Below are positions 36,637 through 45,942 of a stretch of 64,000 nucleotides of DNA, piece after piece. The notes below the pieces were generated by a model. That model was not told the DNA's origin, did not search any database, and saw only the letters and a program-made list of their open reading frames with translations. Positions within the stretch are counted from its first letter, which is position 1. Each line of letters begins with the position of its first letter. This DNA comes from Haloarcula sp. CBA1127. GTDB lineage: Archaea > Halobacteriota > Halobacteria > Halobacteriales > Haloarculaceae. Location of the stretch: the NCBI RefSeq assembly GCF_001485575.1, contig NZ_BCNB01000002.1, positions 124,001 to 188,000 of the forward strand, read 5' to 3'. Made by a program: the position numbers and the translations under genes.

Positions 36637-37116
36637 TCACGGCTCGATGTTCTCCCGGAAGTCGGGTGCCAGTCCGGTTTGTTGGATACCAGCAAGGTCC
36701 GTTATCTCGAACTCGTAGAGTGCGACCCCGCCGGAGGTGGTGGCCGTCTGGAGCGTGTTGGGTCGCCAGGCGTTCTGTGTCATCGCCGTGATATCCGACC
36801 AGTCGTCCTCCGGCACGCTGCTGATATCGCCGGCAAGCATCACGCTCTGCCACTCGAACGCCGTGTCAATGTCGTAGACGAGAAACCGGCCACGGCCGGC
36901 CCGCTCAGTCAGCTCCGCTTTCCGGCTCGATTCGCCGAGGAGGTAGGTGAAATAGAGGCTGGCTCCGTCATCAAAGCCGTACGATAGTGGTAGCAGATAC
37001 GGGACGTCTGTCGTCGGCAGCCCCAAGACTCCGGTCGAGTGTGTGGCGAGGAATTCCCGAATCACTTCGTCGTCCATCTGTTCGAGTCCGTACTCTTCTA
37101 ATTGGTCGACTGTCAT
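36637..37116 (-). CDS. Pyridoxamine 5'-phosphate oxidase-family flavoprotein
   Basis: The 159-residue protein reads like the haloarchaeal PPOX-family FMN-binding split-barrel: VLGLPTTDVPYLLPLSYGFDD, LYFTYLLGESSRKAELTERA and FEWQSVMLAGDIS. Such proteins bind FMN or F420 and reduce varied substrates; no specific one can be named. A paralogue lies at 39072-39506. It is convergent to the DUF2267 gene region and not in a visible operon. Confidence 0.78.
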   Translation of the reverse strand: MTVDQLEEYGLEQMDDEVIREFLATHSTGVLGLPTTDVPYLLPLSYGFDDGASLYFTYLLGESSRKAELTERAGRGRFLVYDIDTAFEWQSVMLAGDISSVPEDDWSDITAMTQNAWRPNTLQTATTSGGVALYEFEITDLAGIQQTGLAPDFRENIEP

Positions 37117-37340
37117 AGGTCGCGTCTGATCATCCAGTTACGTATCACGAATGCAACCCCACGCTAAAAAAAGTAGAGCGGGCTCTTCAGGGGGGAGTGG
37201 CTGTTCACAACACGGCACGGATACTGTCATCTCTCCGAAATCAGCCGATACTCGTCGGCCGGTAGTACGTATGTCTGCTCATTTTCAGCCAGTGAGAAGT
37301 CCCACCGGACGCTATATTGTTGCACTGCCAACACAAATAC

Positions 37341-37790
37341 ATGGACTTCGATGAGTTCACCGGCGAGATACAGCACAGGCTTGAACTACCCGGTACTGGT
37401 GAGGCCGTTCGGGCGACCCGCGCGACACTGCTATCCTTGGGAGAGCGCATTCCCGCGGAGAACGCCGCGGACTTCGCTGCCTCTCTCCCGATGGAAATCA
37501 AGTGGTATATGACCGGCGCCGTCCACGACCACGGCCAGCGGTTTGACTGGACGGAATTCGTCGACCGTGTCGGCGAAATAGAAGGGGTTGAACCGTCGGA
37601 CGCAGCGTATCACGCACGCGTCGTTGTTGACCTGATGCATACGGTGGTCCCGGCCGCTGATTTTCAGGACCTCCGCGGCCAGCTCCCCGAAAGCGGGGAC
37701 GGGGAAAACTGGCGTGAACTATTCAGCATAGTCGATGCCGGTGGCTGGGGCGAGGCGGAAGAGGCGCAAACCGGCGGTGGTCCACAATAG
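37341..37790 (+). CDS. DUF2267 protein
   Basis: A 149-residue protein with MDFDEFTGEIQHRLELPGTGEAVRATRATLLSLGERIPAENAADFAASLP, the standard opening of DUF2267, followed by a second partial repeat (FDWTEFVDRVGE... HARVVVDLMHTVVPAADFQDLRGQLP). The family is alpha-helical and of unknown function, often near stress genes. The ATG at 37341 fits the family start better than the earlier ATG at 37317. Gene neighbours are stress-type, which matches. Confidence 0.8.
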   Translation: MDFDEFTGEIQHRLELPGTGEAVRATRATLLSLGERIPAENAADFAASLPMEIKWYMTGAVHDHGQRFDWTEFVDRVGEIEGVEPSDAAYHARVVVDLMHTVVPAADFQDLRGQLPESGDGENWRELFSIVDAGGWGEAEEAQTGGGPQ

Positions 37791-38043
37791 TCCGCTGAAA
37801 CCCCTCAGTGAGATAGCCAGTAGCCGCTCTCATTTCGCTTTCAAACGAATATATATTGACACAATCTGGTAATAGCTGTACGATCGTTACGCTCCCCCTC
37901 ATACTTTGGGAGCTACACCGACGAGAACTGCTGGCAACGGAGTCAAAGTATTTGGGACGCCGCCCTCAACGACCGGATTTCTAATAGCGTGAGAATCGCG
38001 ACTGCAGTTTATTTACTGACAGCAACAACTTGTAAACACAGCA

Positions 38044-38946
38044 ATGTTCGATTCAATTCTGGTCCCGACTGACGGTAGCGAACACGCGACCCGTGCCGCC
38101 GAGCACGGGGCAGCGCTGGCCCGTGCGTTCGGCGCGAGCCTGCACGTCATCGCTGTCATCGATACGCGAACAGCAGGCGGGCCGTTCAGCGGTGACGCCC
38201 TCGAAGACGAGACACTCGACCGCATGACGGCCGACGCGGAAGACACGGTCGCGGCTATCACGGACGCGGTGGACGCCCCCGGAGCGATACAGACGACTAT
38301 CCGCAAGGGCGATCCAGTTGACGAGATCTGCGCGTACCGCGACGATCACGATGTGGACCTGATTGCTATGGGAACACACGGCCGCACAGGCGTCGGACGA
38401 TATCTCGCCGGGAGCGTGACAGAGAGCGTCGTTCGACAGGCCGACGTCCCTGTTCTCACTGTCCGTGCAACCGACCGGAGTCGCGACACTGCGCCCTACG
38501 ACGATATCCTCGTCCCGACGGACGGAAGCGCGTCCGCAACGGCCGCAGTCGAGCCCGCATGCGAGATTGCGGCGCAGTTCGACGCCCGCGTTCACGCCCT
38601 GAACGTCGTCAATCTCAGCAATATCGCAACCGGCTCCGAATACACGCTGCCGAAAGACTTGATCGAGTCCCTTGAATCGCAAGGGGAGAAAGTGACTGAG
38701 CGGATTGCAGCGCGAGCACGCGAATCCGGCGTCGAAACTGTCACACGGGTCGTCAGTGGATTCCCGGCGGCAGATATTCTTGAGTACGCTGACGAGAACG
38801 ACATCGATCTGATCGCTATGGGGACGGCCGGTCGGACCGGTCTCAATCGGTTCCTCGTGGGAAGTACGACAGAACGGATCATCAGACACGCCGATATGCC
38901 TGTACTCGCAGTTAACGCCCGAGACCAGCGTGTCGACGAAGCCTGA
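38044..38946 (+). CDS. Tandem UspA-domain protein
   Basis: This 300-residue protein has two UspA domains: one starting FDSILVPTDGSEHATRAAEHG and ending GTHGRTGVGRYLAGSVTESVVRQADVPVL, the other starting YDDILVPTDGSASA and ending GTAGRTGLNRFLVGSTTERIIRHADMPVL. Both have intact GRTG...G(S) ATP motifs, unlike the single-domain paralogue. A TATA-like TTTATTT lies about 30 nt before the ATG, typical of leaderless mRNA. Confidence 0.88.
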   Translation: MFDSILVPTDGSEHATRAAEHGAALARAFGASLHVIAVIDTRTAGGPFSGDALEDETLDRMTADAEDTVAAITDAVDAPGAIQTTIRKGDPVDEICAYRDDHDVDLIAMGTHGRTGVGRYLAGSVTESVVRQADVPVLTVRATDRSRDTAPYDDILVPTDGSASATAAVEPACEIAAQFDARVHALNVVNLSNIATGSEYTLPKDLIESLESQGEKVTERIAARARESGVETVTRVVSGFPAADILEYADENDIDLIAMGTAGRTGLNRFLVGSTTERIIRHADMPVLAVNARDQRVDEA

Positions 38947-39071
38947 AGACTGGAACGCATCTTCCTGTCTGTCAGCGTCGGACTGCGTGCCGGGCTACCG
39001 TGTTCCGGCGAGGCAGCAGTCAGACCCGACACGACCATGCACTTATTACTGTTGCTGCCGTGACATTACCC

Positions 39072-39506
39072 ATGGCTGCGGACAACCCGGTTACGATGGC
39101 GGACGAGGAACGGGACGCGTTTCTGGACAACGGGGGGACGGGCGTCCTTTCGCTCGCCGCCGGCGACGCGCCGCCGCACTCAGTCCCGGTTTCGTACGGG
39201 TACGACGCGCTGACCACGACCTTCTTCTTCCGGCTAGCGGTCGGTGCAGAGCGGTCGAAGGGTGAACTCGACGACCGCGCGGCGACGTTCGTGACTTACC
39301 ACGAGACGGATGCGGGATGGCAAAGCGTGGTCGCGAACGGTCGGCTCGAAGACGTCGAACGGGAGGGAATCGAGACGGAAACGCTGGAAGGACTGGAACA
39401 CGTCGATATGCCCATGGTCGACATCTTCGAACGCCCCCTCCGCGAGGTTGACTTCGAGTTCTACCGCCTCGTGCCCGATGAGCTAACCGGGCGGGCCGAG
39501 TCCTAG
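39072..39506 (+). CDS. Pyridoxamine 5'-phosphate oxidase-family flavoprotein, second copy
   Basis: The 144-residue protein begins MAADNPVTMADEERDAFLDNGGTGVLSLAAGDAPPHSVPVSYGYD, with the same split-barrel pattern as the 36637 gene (FFFRLAVGAERSKGELDDRA). I set the start at 39072; the 24 residues upstream are out of character, and a TATA-like CTTATTA lies near 39043, consistent with a leaderless transcript. It is a probable FMN- or F420-binding oxidoreductase of unknown substrate. It precedes the P-type ATPase by about 90 bp. Confidence 0.75.
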   Translation: MAADNPVTMADEERDAFLDNGGTGVLSLAAGDAPPHSVPVSYGYDALTTTFFFRLAVGAERSKGELDDRAATFVTYHETDAGWQSVVANGRLEDVEREGIETETLEGLEHVDMPMVDIFERPLREVDFEFYRLVPDELTGRAES

Positions 39507-39594
39507 GACGGGACGGTTCTCCGCAGTACCGCCTCAAAAAAACCGCTGTACTGGATAGGGGAACTCATATCAACACAGCGGCAGATCACCTTCC

Positions 39595-42177
39595 ATGTCC
39601 GAGGCCGCCCACACACAACCGACTGCCGACGTCATTTCGGGGCTCGACAGCGAGTCTGATGGGCTGTCGGCGTCGGAAGCCCGAACGCGGCGCGACAGAC
39701 ACGGCGAGAATGAGATTACACGGGGGAGCAAACGGACACCGCTCGACATCGCTATCGCTCAGTTCGATAGCGCTCTTATTTGGGTTCTCGTCGCGGCCGC
39801 GATACTGTCCGTGTGGGCGGGAAATGCTGTCGACGCAGTACTGATAGCCGTGATTGTGGTCGGGAACGGCCTGTTCGGCTTCGTCCAAGACTACCGCGCA
39901 GAAGGCACGCTCGAGTCCCTGCGGGAACTGACCGCACCAACAGCGACAGTCCGACGCGACGGCCAGTCCGTTGAGGTCGACGCGACCGAACTCGTCCCGG
40001 GTGACGTTATCGAACTGGAGAGCGGCGATGTCGTTCCAGCCGACGGTCGACTGATTGACTGTCGGTCGCTGGAGGTCGACGAAGCGGCGCTCACCGGTGA
40101 GAGTACACCGGTCTCGAAGGGGGCCGACCCGGTGGACCCCGACGCGCCGCTTGCGGAGCGCGAATCGATGGTGTACAAGGGCACGAACGTCACACGCGGT
40201 TCGGGCATTGTCGTCCTCACGGCAACCGGGATGGACACTGAGGTCGGAGCCATCGCCCGCCAACTCGCGGGAACGGAGGAAACCGACACACCGCTGCAGA
40301 CTGAACTCGACACGCTGGGCCGGACGCTCGGCGTCGGCGTGATGGTGCTTGCTGCGCTCGTGGTTCCACTCCTCGTTTTCCGGGGGACCGAACTGGTTCA
40401 GGCGGCACTCACCGCGATATCGCTCGCTGTGGCCGCGGTTCCCGAAGGCCTCCCAGCGGTGGTGACGCTCACGCTGGCCCTCGGTGTCCGGAAAATGGCC
40501 GACGAGAACGCTCTCGTGCGGCGCTTGCCCGCCGTCGAGGCGCTGGGCTCCGTCGATGTCATCTGCACCGACAAGACCGGAACGCTGACCGAGGGGCGAA
40601 TGTCAGTCAGTCGGATCTGGGTCAACGACGCCGTTGTCGACAGTGACGAGATGGACGGGGACGCCATGTCGGACCGCGTTGCCACGGTGCTCCGCGCAGG
40701 GACACTGTGCAGCGATGCGACGCTCGAAGCAGGCGACCCGACGGAGCAGGCCATCGTCATGGCGGCTGCCGAGTCCGGAATCGATGTCGAACGCCTCCGT
40801 GAAGAGCATCCGAGGACGGACGAGATCCCGTTCTCATCGGAGCGCAAGTGGATGGGCACTGTTCACGATGACACGGTCTACGTCAAAGGCGCGCCTGAAG
40901 TCATCCTCTCGAAATGCGCCCGCGTCCTCACCGATACCGGGCCGGCGGACCTCACCCCCGACAGAGCCGAGCAGATCAGAGAACAGGTCGGCGCGTTCGC
41001 TGACGACGCGCTCAGGGTACTCGCAGTGGCGTACACAGAGGATGTCGACGTAGTGGAACGGGATGACACTGGTGAAGCCGACGATGTCAGTGACGACCTG
41101 ATCTTCGCCGGGCTGGTCGGTATGATTGACCCGGCCCGCGAGGAGGTCGCCGACGCGATTGCGGCGACCGAGCGTGCAGGCGTTGGCGTGAAGATGGTCA
41201 CCGGTGACAATGTTCGGACCGCCGCAGCCATCGCCAGCGAACTCGGTCTTGGCCAGCGCGTGATGGAAGGCGGTGATGTTGAGGACTGTTCCGAGGACAC
41301 GCTCCGCGACCGTGTCGAGTCTGTGGACGTGTTCGCGCGCACGTCCCCGGAGCACAAAGTTCGCATTCTGCAGGCGCTGCAGGCGAACGGTCACACTGTG
41401 GCAATGACGGGCGACGGGGTCAACGACGCACCGGCGCTGAAAAACGCGGACATCGGTGTCGCGATGGGCGTCCGTGGGACTGACGTGGCCAAACAGGCCA
41501 GCGACGTTATTTTGCTGGACGATAACTACGCGACAATCGAGCGGGCCATCGAGCGCGGGCGAGCCATCTTCGATAACGTCTGGAAGTTCGTCGGCTACCT
41601 GCTGAGTGCCAACGTGGCCGAGGTCGCCATCGTCTTTATTGCCTCGCTCTTTGGCTACCTCGTCCTGCCGGCAGTCCAGTTGCTGTGGATTAACCTCCTG
41701 ACTGACGGGCTGCCAGCACTTGCGCTTGGGGCCGACCCGAAAAGCGATGACGTGATGCAGCGACCGCCCAGGGACCCGGATCGTGGGATTGTTGATCACG
41801 ATATGCTCGCCCTCATCGGGGGCACAGGGGTCATCTCGACACTGGTAATGCTCGGCCTGCTACTGGTCACGCTTGCCGGCGCACCCGCAGTCACGCCCTA
41901 CGCGATGACAATGGTATTCACCGGCTTCGTCTTCCTTGAATTCGAAAAGCTGTACGTGATCCGCTGGCTTCGGGAAACACCGACTCTCTCCAATCGCTGG
42001 CTGGCATCCGCAGTTGGTGGGTCGATACTCCTGCAGCTTGCCGTCCTGTACACCCCGCTCAACGTCTACTTCGGGACGGTCCCACTCGGACTCGCCGACT
42101 GGGGGCTGATTGGCGGCGTCCTCTTACTTGCCTTACCGCTGTATCTCGCGGTTGCCAGCGGGGTGAAGCGGCTGTAA
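39595..42177 (+). CDS. P2A-type (Ca-ATPase-like) cation pump
   Basis: This 860-residue pump has the phosphorylation site DKTGTLTEG (Asp326), dephosphorylation motif TGES (167-170), hinge TGDGVNDAP (Asp607), and cation-site helices [19 protein letters not shown] (Asn/Glu of helix 5) and [13 protein letters not shown] (Asn/Asp of helix 6). The pattern matches the two calcium sites of P2A ATPases, so export of Ca2+ (or Mn2+) is likely, though fungal-type Na+ pumps are similar. It carries an N-terminal cation-ATPase domain and four C-terminal helices. Next to it is a flavoprotein reading in the opposite direction. Confidence 0.87.
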   Translation: MSEAAHTQPTADVISGLDSESDGLSASEARTRRDRHGENEITRGSKRTPLDIAIAQFDSALIWVLVAAAILSVWAGNAVDAVLIAVIVVGNGLFGFVQDYRAEGTLESLRELTAPTATVRRDGQSVEVDATELVPGDVIELESGDVVPADGRLIDCRSLEVDEAALTGESTPVSKGADPVDPDAPLAERESMVYKGTNVTRGSGIVVLTATGMDTEVGAIARQLAGTEETDTPLQTELDTLGRTLGVGVMVLAALVVPLLVFRGTELVQAALTAISLAVAAVPEGLPAVVTLTLALGVRKMADENALVRRLPAVEALGSVDVICTDKTGTLTEGRMSVSRIWVNDAVVDSDEMDGDAMSDRVATVLRAGTLCSDATLEAGDPTEQAIVMAAAESGIDVERLREEHPRTDEIPFSSERKWMGTVHDDTVYVKGAPEVILSKCARVLTDTGPADLTPDRAEQIREQVGAFADDALRVLAVAYTEDVDVVERDDTGEADDVSDDLIFAGLVGMIDPAREEVADAIAATERAGVGVKMVTGDNVRTAAAIASELGLGQRVMEGGDVEDCSEDTLRDRVESVDVFARTSPEHKVRILQALQANGHTVAMTGDGVNDAPALKNADIGVAMGVRGTDVAKQASDVILLDDNYATIERAIERGRAIFDNVWKFVGYLLSANVAEVAIVFIASLFGYLVLPAVQLLWINLLTDGLPALALGADPKSDDVMQRPPRDPDRGIVDHDMLALIGGTGVISTLVMLGLLLVTLAGAPAVTPYAMTMVFTGFVFLEFEKLYVIRWLRETPTLSNRWLASAVGGSILLQLAVLYTPLNVYFGTVPLGLADWGLIGGVLLLALPLYLAVASGVKRL

Positions 42178-42192
42178 CGGGTCGGCCCGCCC

Positions 42193-43617
42193 TCACTCCA
42201 GTTGTCCGTTGAGTACTTTCGCGGCGACCAGCACCGGGTCCCAGACGGGGCTGAACGGTGGGGCGTACGCCAGGTCCAACTGTTCGAGTTCGTCGATGGT
42301 CATGTCCGCCTCGATGGCCGTCGCAAGCGTGTCGATACGTATCGCCGCCCGGTCTTCTCCGACGATGGCGCCGCCCAGCAGACGACCACCCTTCCGGTCT
42401 GCGACCAGCGTCACGTCGGTGTCGTCACCGCCGGGGTAGTACCCTGACCGGGAGCCGGCCGTGACTGTCTTCGACACCGGGTCGAAGCCGTTAGCGCTGG
42501 CCTGCTCGCGGTCGAGGAGGCCGACGCGACCGCATTCGAGGTCGAACGCCTTCACGACAGCTGTTCCGGCGATGTCGCCGACAAGGGAGGGGTCACCGGC
42601 GACGGTCTGCCCGATTGCGCGACCGGCCCGGTTCGCGGTCAGTCCAAGAGGAACCCAGTCAGGCTCGCCGGTCACGGTGTGGCGGTCTTCGGCGCAGTCT
42701 CCGGCGGCGTAGACCCCGTCGACGCTTGTCGCTCCGTACTCGTTGACTGCTATCGCGCCTGAATCGCCGAGGTCGACCGGCGTGTCTGCGACGAGGGCCG
42801 TGTTCGGCCTGATGCCGATACCGACCAGCGCGAGGTCAACATCGGTGGTGCCACTGTCGTGGGCAACCGCCGCGACGCGCTCGTCCCTGTCGCCGACAAT
42901 CTCCTCAACAGCGGTGTCCAGATGCAGTACCACGCCTTGCTCTTGGAGCTGGTCGGCAACGCGCTCGCCGACTGCTTCCCCGAACGGCGGCAGGAGGTTG
43001 CCTGACCGCTGAAAGAGGTGTGTCTCGATGTCGTGGGCCCGGAACGCTTCGGCCATCTCCACGCCGACGTAGCCGCCGCCCACGATGGCGACTCGCTCCG
43101 GCGGTTCCCAGTCGGTGTACTTCTCGACGAGCGCCGTGTCGACGTACTCAATACTCGTATCGACGCCGGAGTCCCCCGGCTCGGACAGCGCGGCACGGAC
43201 CGCAGCGGCCGAATCAAGCCCGTGCATCGTGAACGCGCCGTCGAGTTCTGTCCCCGGTATCGGCCCGGTCACCGCGCGTGCCCCCGTCGCGACCAGGAGG
43301 TCGCTGTATGGCTGGCTGAACGTCTCGTCGTCGTGGGCAACGGTAACCGTCTCGGCATCGGTGTCGACGCCGACGACCTCGCGGTTCCGGCGGAGGTCGA
43401 TCCCCCGTTCGGCCGCCTGTTCGGGCGACAGCGAGAGGAGGTCCGTCAGCCGCTCGACAGTCCCCTTGACGTAGTAGGGCGTCCCACAGTGGGCATAGGA
43501 CACCCATTCGCCCTTTTCGAAGACAATCACGTCACGGTCCGGTGCCTCGCGAGCGAATTTGCTTGCGGCGCTCAGCCCGGCTGCGTCACCGCCGATGACT
43601 ACGAACGGGTCAGTCAT
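42193..43617 (-). CDS. FAD-dependent disulfide-oxidoreductase-like flavoprotein (NADH oxidase / CoA-disulfide reductase group)
   Basis: The 474-residue protein has the FAD motif GGDAAGLSAA, active Cys44 in SYAHCGTPYY, the NAD motif VAIVGGGYVGVEMAEAF, the FAD ribityl motif VYAAGDCAED and a C-terminal dimerisation domain. One Cys at residue 44 is characteristic of the NADH oxidase, peroxidase and CoA-disulfide reductase family. In haloarchaea this fits CoA-disulfide or bis-gamma-glutamylcysteine type reductions, but I cannot choose. It converges on the pump gene. Confidence 0.82.
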   Translation of the reverse strand: MTDPFVVIGGDAAGLSAASKFAREAPDRDVIVFEKGEWVSYAHCGTPYYVKGTVERLTDLLSLSPEQAAERGIDLRRNREVVGVDTDAETVTVAHDDETFSQPYSDLLVATGARAVTGPIPGTELDGAFTMHGLDSAAAVRAALSEPGDSGVDTSIEYVDTALVEKYTDWEPPERVAIVGGGYVGVEMAEAFRAHDIETHLFQRSGNLLPPFGEAVGERVADQLQEQGVVLHLDTAVEEIVGDRDERVAAVAHDSGTTDVDLALVGIGIRPNTALVADTPVDLGDSGAIAVNEYGATSVDGVYAAGDCAEDRHTVTGEPDWVPLGLTANRAGRAIGQTVAGDPSLVGDIAGTAVVKAFDLECGRVGLLDREQASANGFDPVSKTVTAGSRSGYYPGGDDTDVTLVADRKGGRLLGGAIVGEDRAAIRIDTLATAIEADMTIDELEQLDLAYAPPFSPVWDPVLVAAKVLNGQLE

Positions 43618-43845
43618 ACAGACTCTCGTCTCGCTACGGTACTAATGGTTGAGTGAGGTGTAGGTAACCCGTGATACCGCAGCTATCGACTGTGCCCGAC
43701 ACGGATTCAACGCTATTCGTTGGTCTTTCCGCGCCGCAAAAACTGCCTGTCTCCAGTTGTCTCGACTGAATTGGATTGCGGAGATGCTGACCTGACTCTT
43801 GTGCGATTTCAGGACCGGCGATGACGAGTCCCGTGTATCCAGCCC

Positions 43846-44205
43846 TTATTCCGCGTAGGATTCGATGAGTGCCCGGAGGTCATCTTCTCCTTTGACGCCG
43901 ACGACTTCTTCGACCTGCTCACCGCCGGCGAACAGGATGAGCGTCGGCACGCCCCGGACGCCGTACGACTGAGCGAGTTGCTGGTTGGCGTCGACATCGA
44001 CTTTGGCGACAGCCGCGTCAGTTTCTGCGGCCAGTGTCTCGACGACGGGTTCGAGCATCTGGCACGGACCACACCAGTCGGCATAGAAGTCCGTGAGGAC
44101 GAGGTCGTACTTACTGACGACATCATCAAGCTGGTCTGCTCCGTCGATGTGAAGTGGCTCGTTTGTCGTGGTGGTTCCAGCGTCGGATGCAGTATCAGTT
44201 ACCAT
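43846..44205 (-). CDS. Thioredoxin
   Basis: A 119-residue thioredoxin with the active site DFYADWCGPCQMLEPVVETLAAETD (Cys45 and Cys48), cis-proline loop GVRGVPTLILF and complete fold. Reduces protein disulfides in the cytosol; the redox partner is not in the window. The start at 44205 removes a non-thioredoxin extension. A dyad-like motif and a TATA-like CTTATC lie upstream, and the gene is near the left edge of the sulfur island. It is closely similar to the copy at 52885-53298. Confidence 0.85.
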   Translation of the reverse strand: MVTDTASDAGTTTTNEPLHIDGADQLDDVVSKYDLVLTDFYADWCGPCQMLEPVVETLAAETDAAVAKVDVDANQQLAQSYGVRGVPTLILFAGGEQVEEVVGVKGEDDLRALIESYAE

Positions 44206-44239
44206 CACCTGAATGTACGCGGCAGCGCCAGATAAGTCT

Positions 44240-44260
44240 TTGTACATAATGCACAATACT
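44240..44260. promoter_or_regulatory. Dyad TTGTAC-N5-GCACAA with TACT flank, thioredoxin promoter
   Basis: TTGTAC (44240-44245), five bases, GCACAA (44251-44256), then TACT. On the gene's strand it lies about 35-55 nt upstream of the start at 44205 and just upstream of a TATA-like CTTATC. Similar motifs recur before other genes in the sulfur island (see findings), suggesting a common regulator. Confidence 0.5.
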
Positions 44261-44366
44261 ATGAATACTGCTGCCCGGCCAGACGGAGTGGGTCAGTTAC
44301 CGCTTCACAGGGAGAAATCCGCTCGGCTCGTGAGCGACAGAGTGTAATAGAGAGAGGAAGGTGGTG

Positions 44367-44771
44367 TTAGCTTTCGACAGTCGGGGCCGAGGACTCGGAC
44401 TGTTCGTACTTGTTCTCGAACTCCTGAATCAGTTGGCCCATCTTCGCGTACCAGTCGTTGAGCATCCGCTGCATCTCGTCTGCAATCTGGGACGGGTCCG
44501 TCGGCGAGTAGACGTGGTAGTAACCGCCCTGGTCGTAGTTGATCTGGTCTTTCTCGATAAAGCCCGTCTGGAGGAGCCGTTGGACGGCGCGATACGCGGT
44601 CGAGCGCTCGCGGTCGACAGCGTCGGCGAGTTCGTCGACGGTCAGTGGTTCGTCGGCCTCGACGAGCGCCCGAAAGCATTCCTTGTCGAGTTCCTTGAGC
44701 CCGTGGAAACACTCCAGCAGTCCCTCGCACTGCATATCCCGGCGGAGTTGTTCAGACATCGAATCTGGCAT
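44367..44771 (-). CDS. TrmB/MarR-like HTH regulator of the sulfur island
   Basis: The 134-residue protein has a winged helix (LTVDELADAVDRERSTAYRAVQRLLQTGFIEKDQINYDQGGYYHVYSP), a pattern of haloarchaeal TrmB-like regulators, and a C-terminal helical, coiled-coil-like stretch (DEMQRMLNDWYAKMGQLIQEFENKYEQ). Cys in MQCEGLLECFHGL could sense redox or persulfide state (inference). The start is ATG 44771. Upstream is a perfect TTGTGT-N7-ACACAA dyad next to its TATA, which resembles the other island motifs and fits autoregulation. Confidence 0.75.
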   Translation of the reverse strand: MPDSMSEQLRRDMQCEGLLECFHGLKELDKECFRALVEADEPLTVDELADAVDRERSTAYRAVQRLLQTGFIEKDQINYDQGGYYHVYSPTDPSQIADEMQRMLNDWYAKMGQLIQEFENKYEQSESSAPTVES

Positions 44772-44810
44772 CGTTATCACCTGTTCGTAGCCGCTACGCG
44801 GTAATAAGAC

Positions 44811-44829
44811 TTGTGTACAGTTCACACAA
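44811..44829. promoter_or_regulatory. Dyad TTGTGT-N7-ACACAA upstream of the HTH regulator
   Basis: Arms 44811-44816 and 44824-44829 are perfect inverted repeats. A TATA-like TTATTA of the regulator gene lies beside it at 44802-44808. Likely operator; related in half-site to the TTGTNC-N5-GCACAA sites elsewhere in the island. Confidence 0.5.
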
Positions 44830-44913
44830 ATGCACGCACTATCCGGCAAAAACTGCCCTCGGATGGGCGGTCAAGGCGTCCACCTCACAGCCGACACACA
44901 CGCCCGCGAACGG

Positions 44914-45375
44914 CTAGTCTGCGCCCGTTGCGGCTGTCTCGCGAGTCTCGCTCCGGGTTCGCCAGTAGCCCTGGAGATACGCGCCGATGAACATCCCGGC
45001 GAGCGCCCAGAGGATAGTGACGTTGCCGATACCGAGGCTCGCGTAGGCGGCCCCCGGACAGATGCCGGACAGCCCCCAGCCGACGCCGAAGATGGCACCG
45101 CCGACTAGGACGTTCCGGTCGAAGGACTTCAGACGCCGTTCGAAGGTATCGCCAGTCAGCGGCGCGCGGCCGAGGAGGCGGGGCGCGAGGAAGAAGGTCA
45201 CTCCCGTCACGGCAGCGCCGCCGAACATCACGAACACCAGCCCGAAGTCCTCGAACTGGAGGAAATCCAGAACGACTTCGGGGCGTGCCATGTGGCTGTA
45301 CGCCAGTCCGAACCCGAAGACGAGGCCGCCGACGAGAATCAGCGGCATGAACGCGGGGTGGCGGTCGTCGCTCAC
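44914..45375 (-). CDS. YeeE/YedE-family membrane protein (half transporter)
   Basis: A 153-residue membrane protein with about four hydrophobic segments and the conserved GLSGICPGAAYASLG, the second-half motif of YeeE/YedE thiosulfate transporters (DUF6691 subgroup). The Cys in this motif is one of the residues that shuttle thiosulfate in the characterised YeeE protein. It is encoded directly downstream of the other half (45443-45934) on the same strand, so together they make one thiosulfate/sulfur-species importer. Confidence 0.82.
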   Translation of the reverse strand: MSDDRHPAFMPLILVGGLVFGFGLAYSHMARPEVVLDFLQFEDFGLVFVMFGGAAVTGVTFFLAPRLLGRAPLTGDTFERRLKSFDRNVLVGGAIFGVGWGLSGICPGAAYASLGIGNVTILWALAGMFIGAYLQGYWRTRSETRETAATGAD

Positions 45376-45442
45376 GTGTCGCTCCCTCCGGTCGCGCCCG
45401 GTCGCTCGTCTCGAGACTCTCGCACCGCTCGAGCCTCGCAGC

Positions 45443-45934
45443 TCACGGACTCACCCCCAGTGCCGAAACCAGTTGTGCAGTGATGATGGCGACGGCGAGG
45501 AACGTCAGGACGCCGATGATCGACGTTTTCGACGCCGAGCCGACGCCACAGACGCCGTGGCCCGACGTACAGCCCTTGCCGACGCGTGTTCCGATGCCGA
45601 CGAATAGCCCACCGAGGAGGAGTCGCCACGGCTCGACGTCCGTGGTCCACGCGCCGCCCTGATAGGCGACCGCGTACACGGCCGCCCCGAGGATGATGCC
45701 GAGCGTGAACACGACGCGCCAGTCACGGGAGCTGACGTACTGCTGGAACCGGGACCGGTCCGAGACGTACGACAGCGTCGACTCCAGAAACGTGCTCGCG
45801 CCGGCGCTGATGCCGGTGCCGAGATAGATGACGACAGTCCCGAGCCCGACTAGCAGGCCACCGACGGCGTAGCGACTGATGCCGTTCGGAAACAACTCGG
45901 CGGTTACCTGCAGTGGGAGTGCCTCAATCACCAT
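45443..45934 (-). CDS. YeeE/YedE-family membrane protein, partner half
   Basis: A 163-residue protein with several transmembrane segments and the signature GTRVGKGCTSGHGVCGVGSAS, which contains the two conserved cysteines of the first half of YeeE. It is cotranscribed with the 44914 gene (68 bases apart) and follows the rhodanese-MBL gene by eight bases, giving an import-plus-enzyme operon. Transport of thiosulfate or another reduced sulfur compound is inferred from the family. Confidence 0.83.
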   Translation of the reverse strand: MVIEALPLQVTAELFPNGISRYAVGGLLVGLGTVVIYLGTGISAGASTFLESTLSYVSDRSRFQQYVSSRDWRVVFTLGIILGAAVYAVAYQGGAWTTDVEPWRLLLGGLFVGIGTRVGKGCTSGHGVCGVGSASKTSIIGVLTFLAVAIITAQLVSALGVSP

Positions 45935-45942
45935 TGGCGTCG

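Noticed and set aside
39586-40263. Minus-strand frame of 225 codons over the pump gene
   Set aside because: Antisense to the clear P-type ATPase; no recognisable motif.
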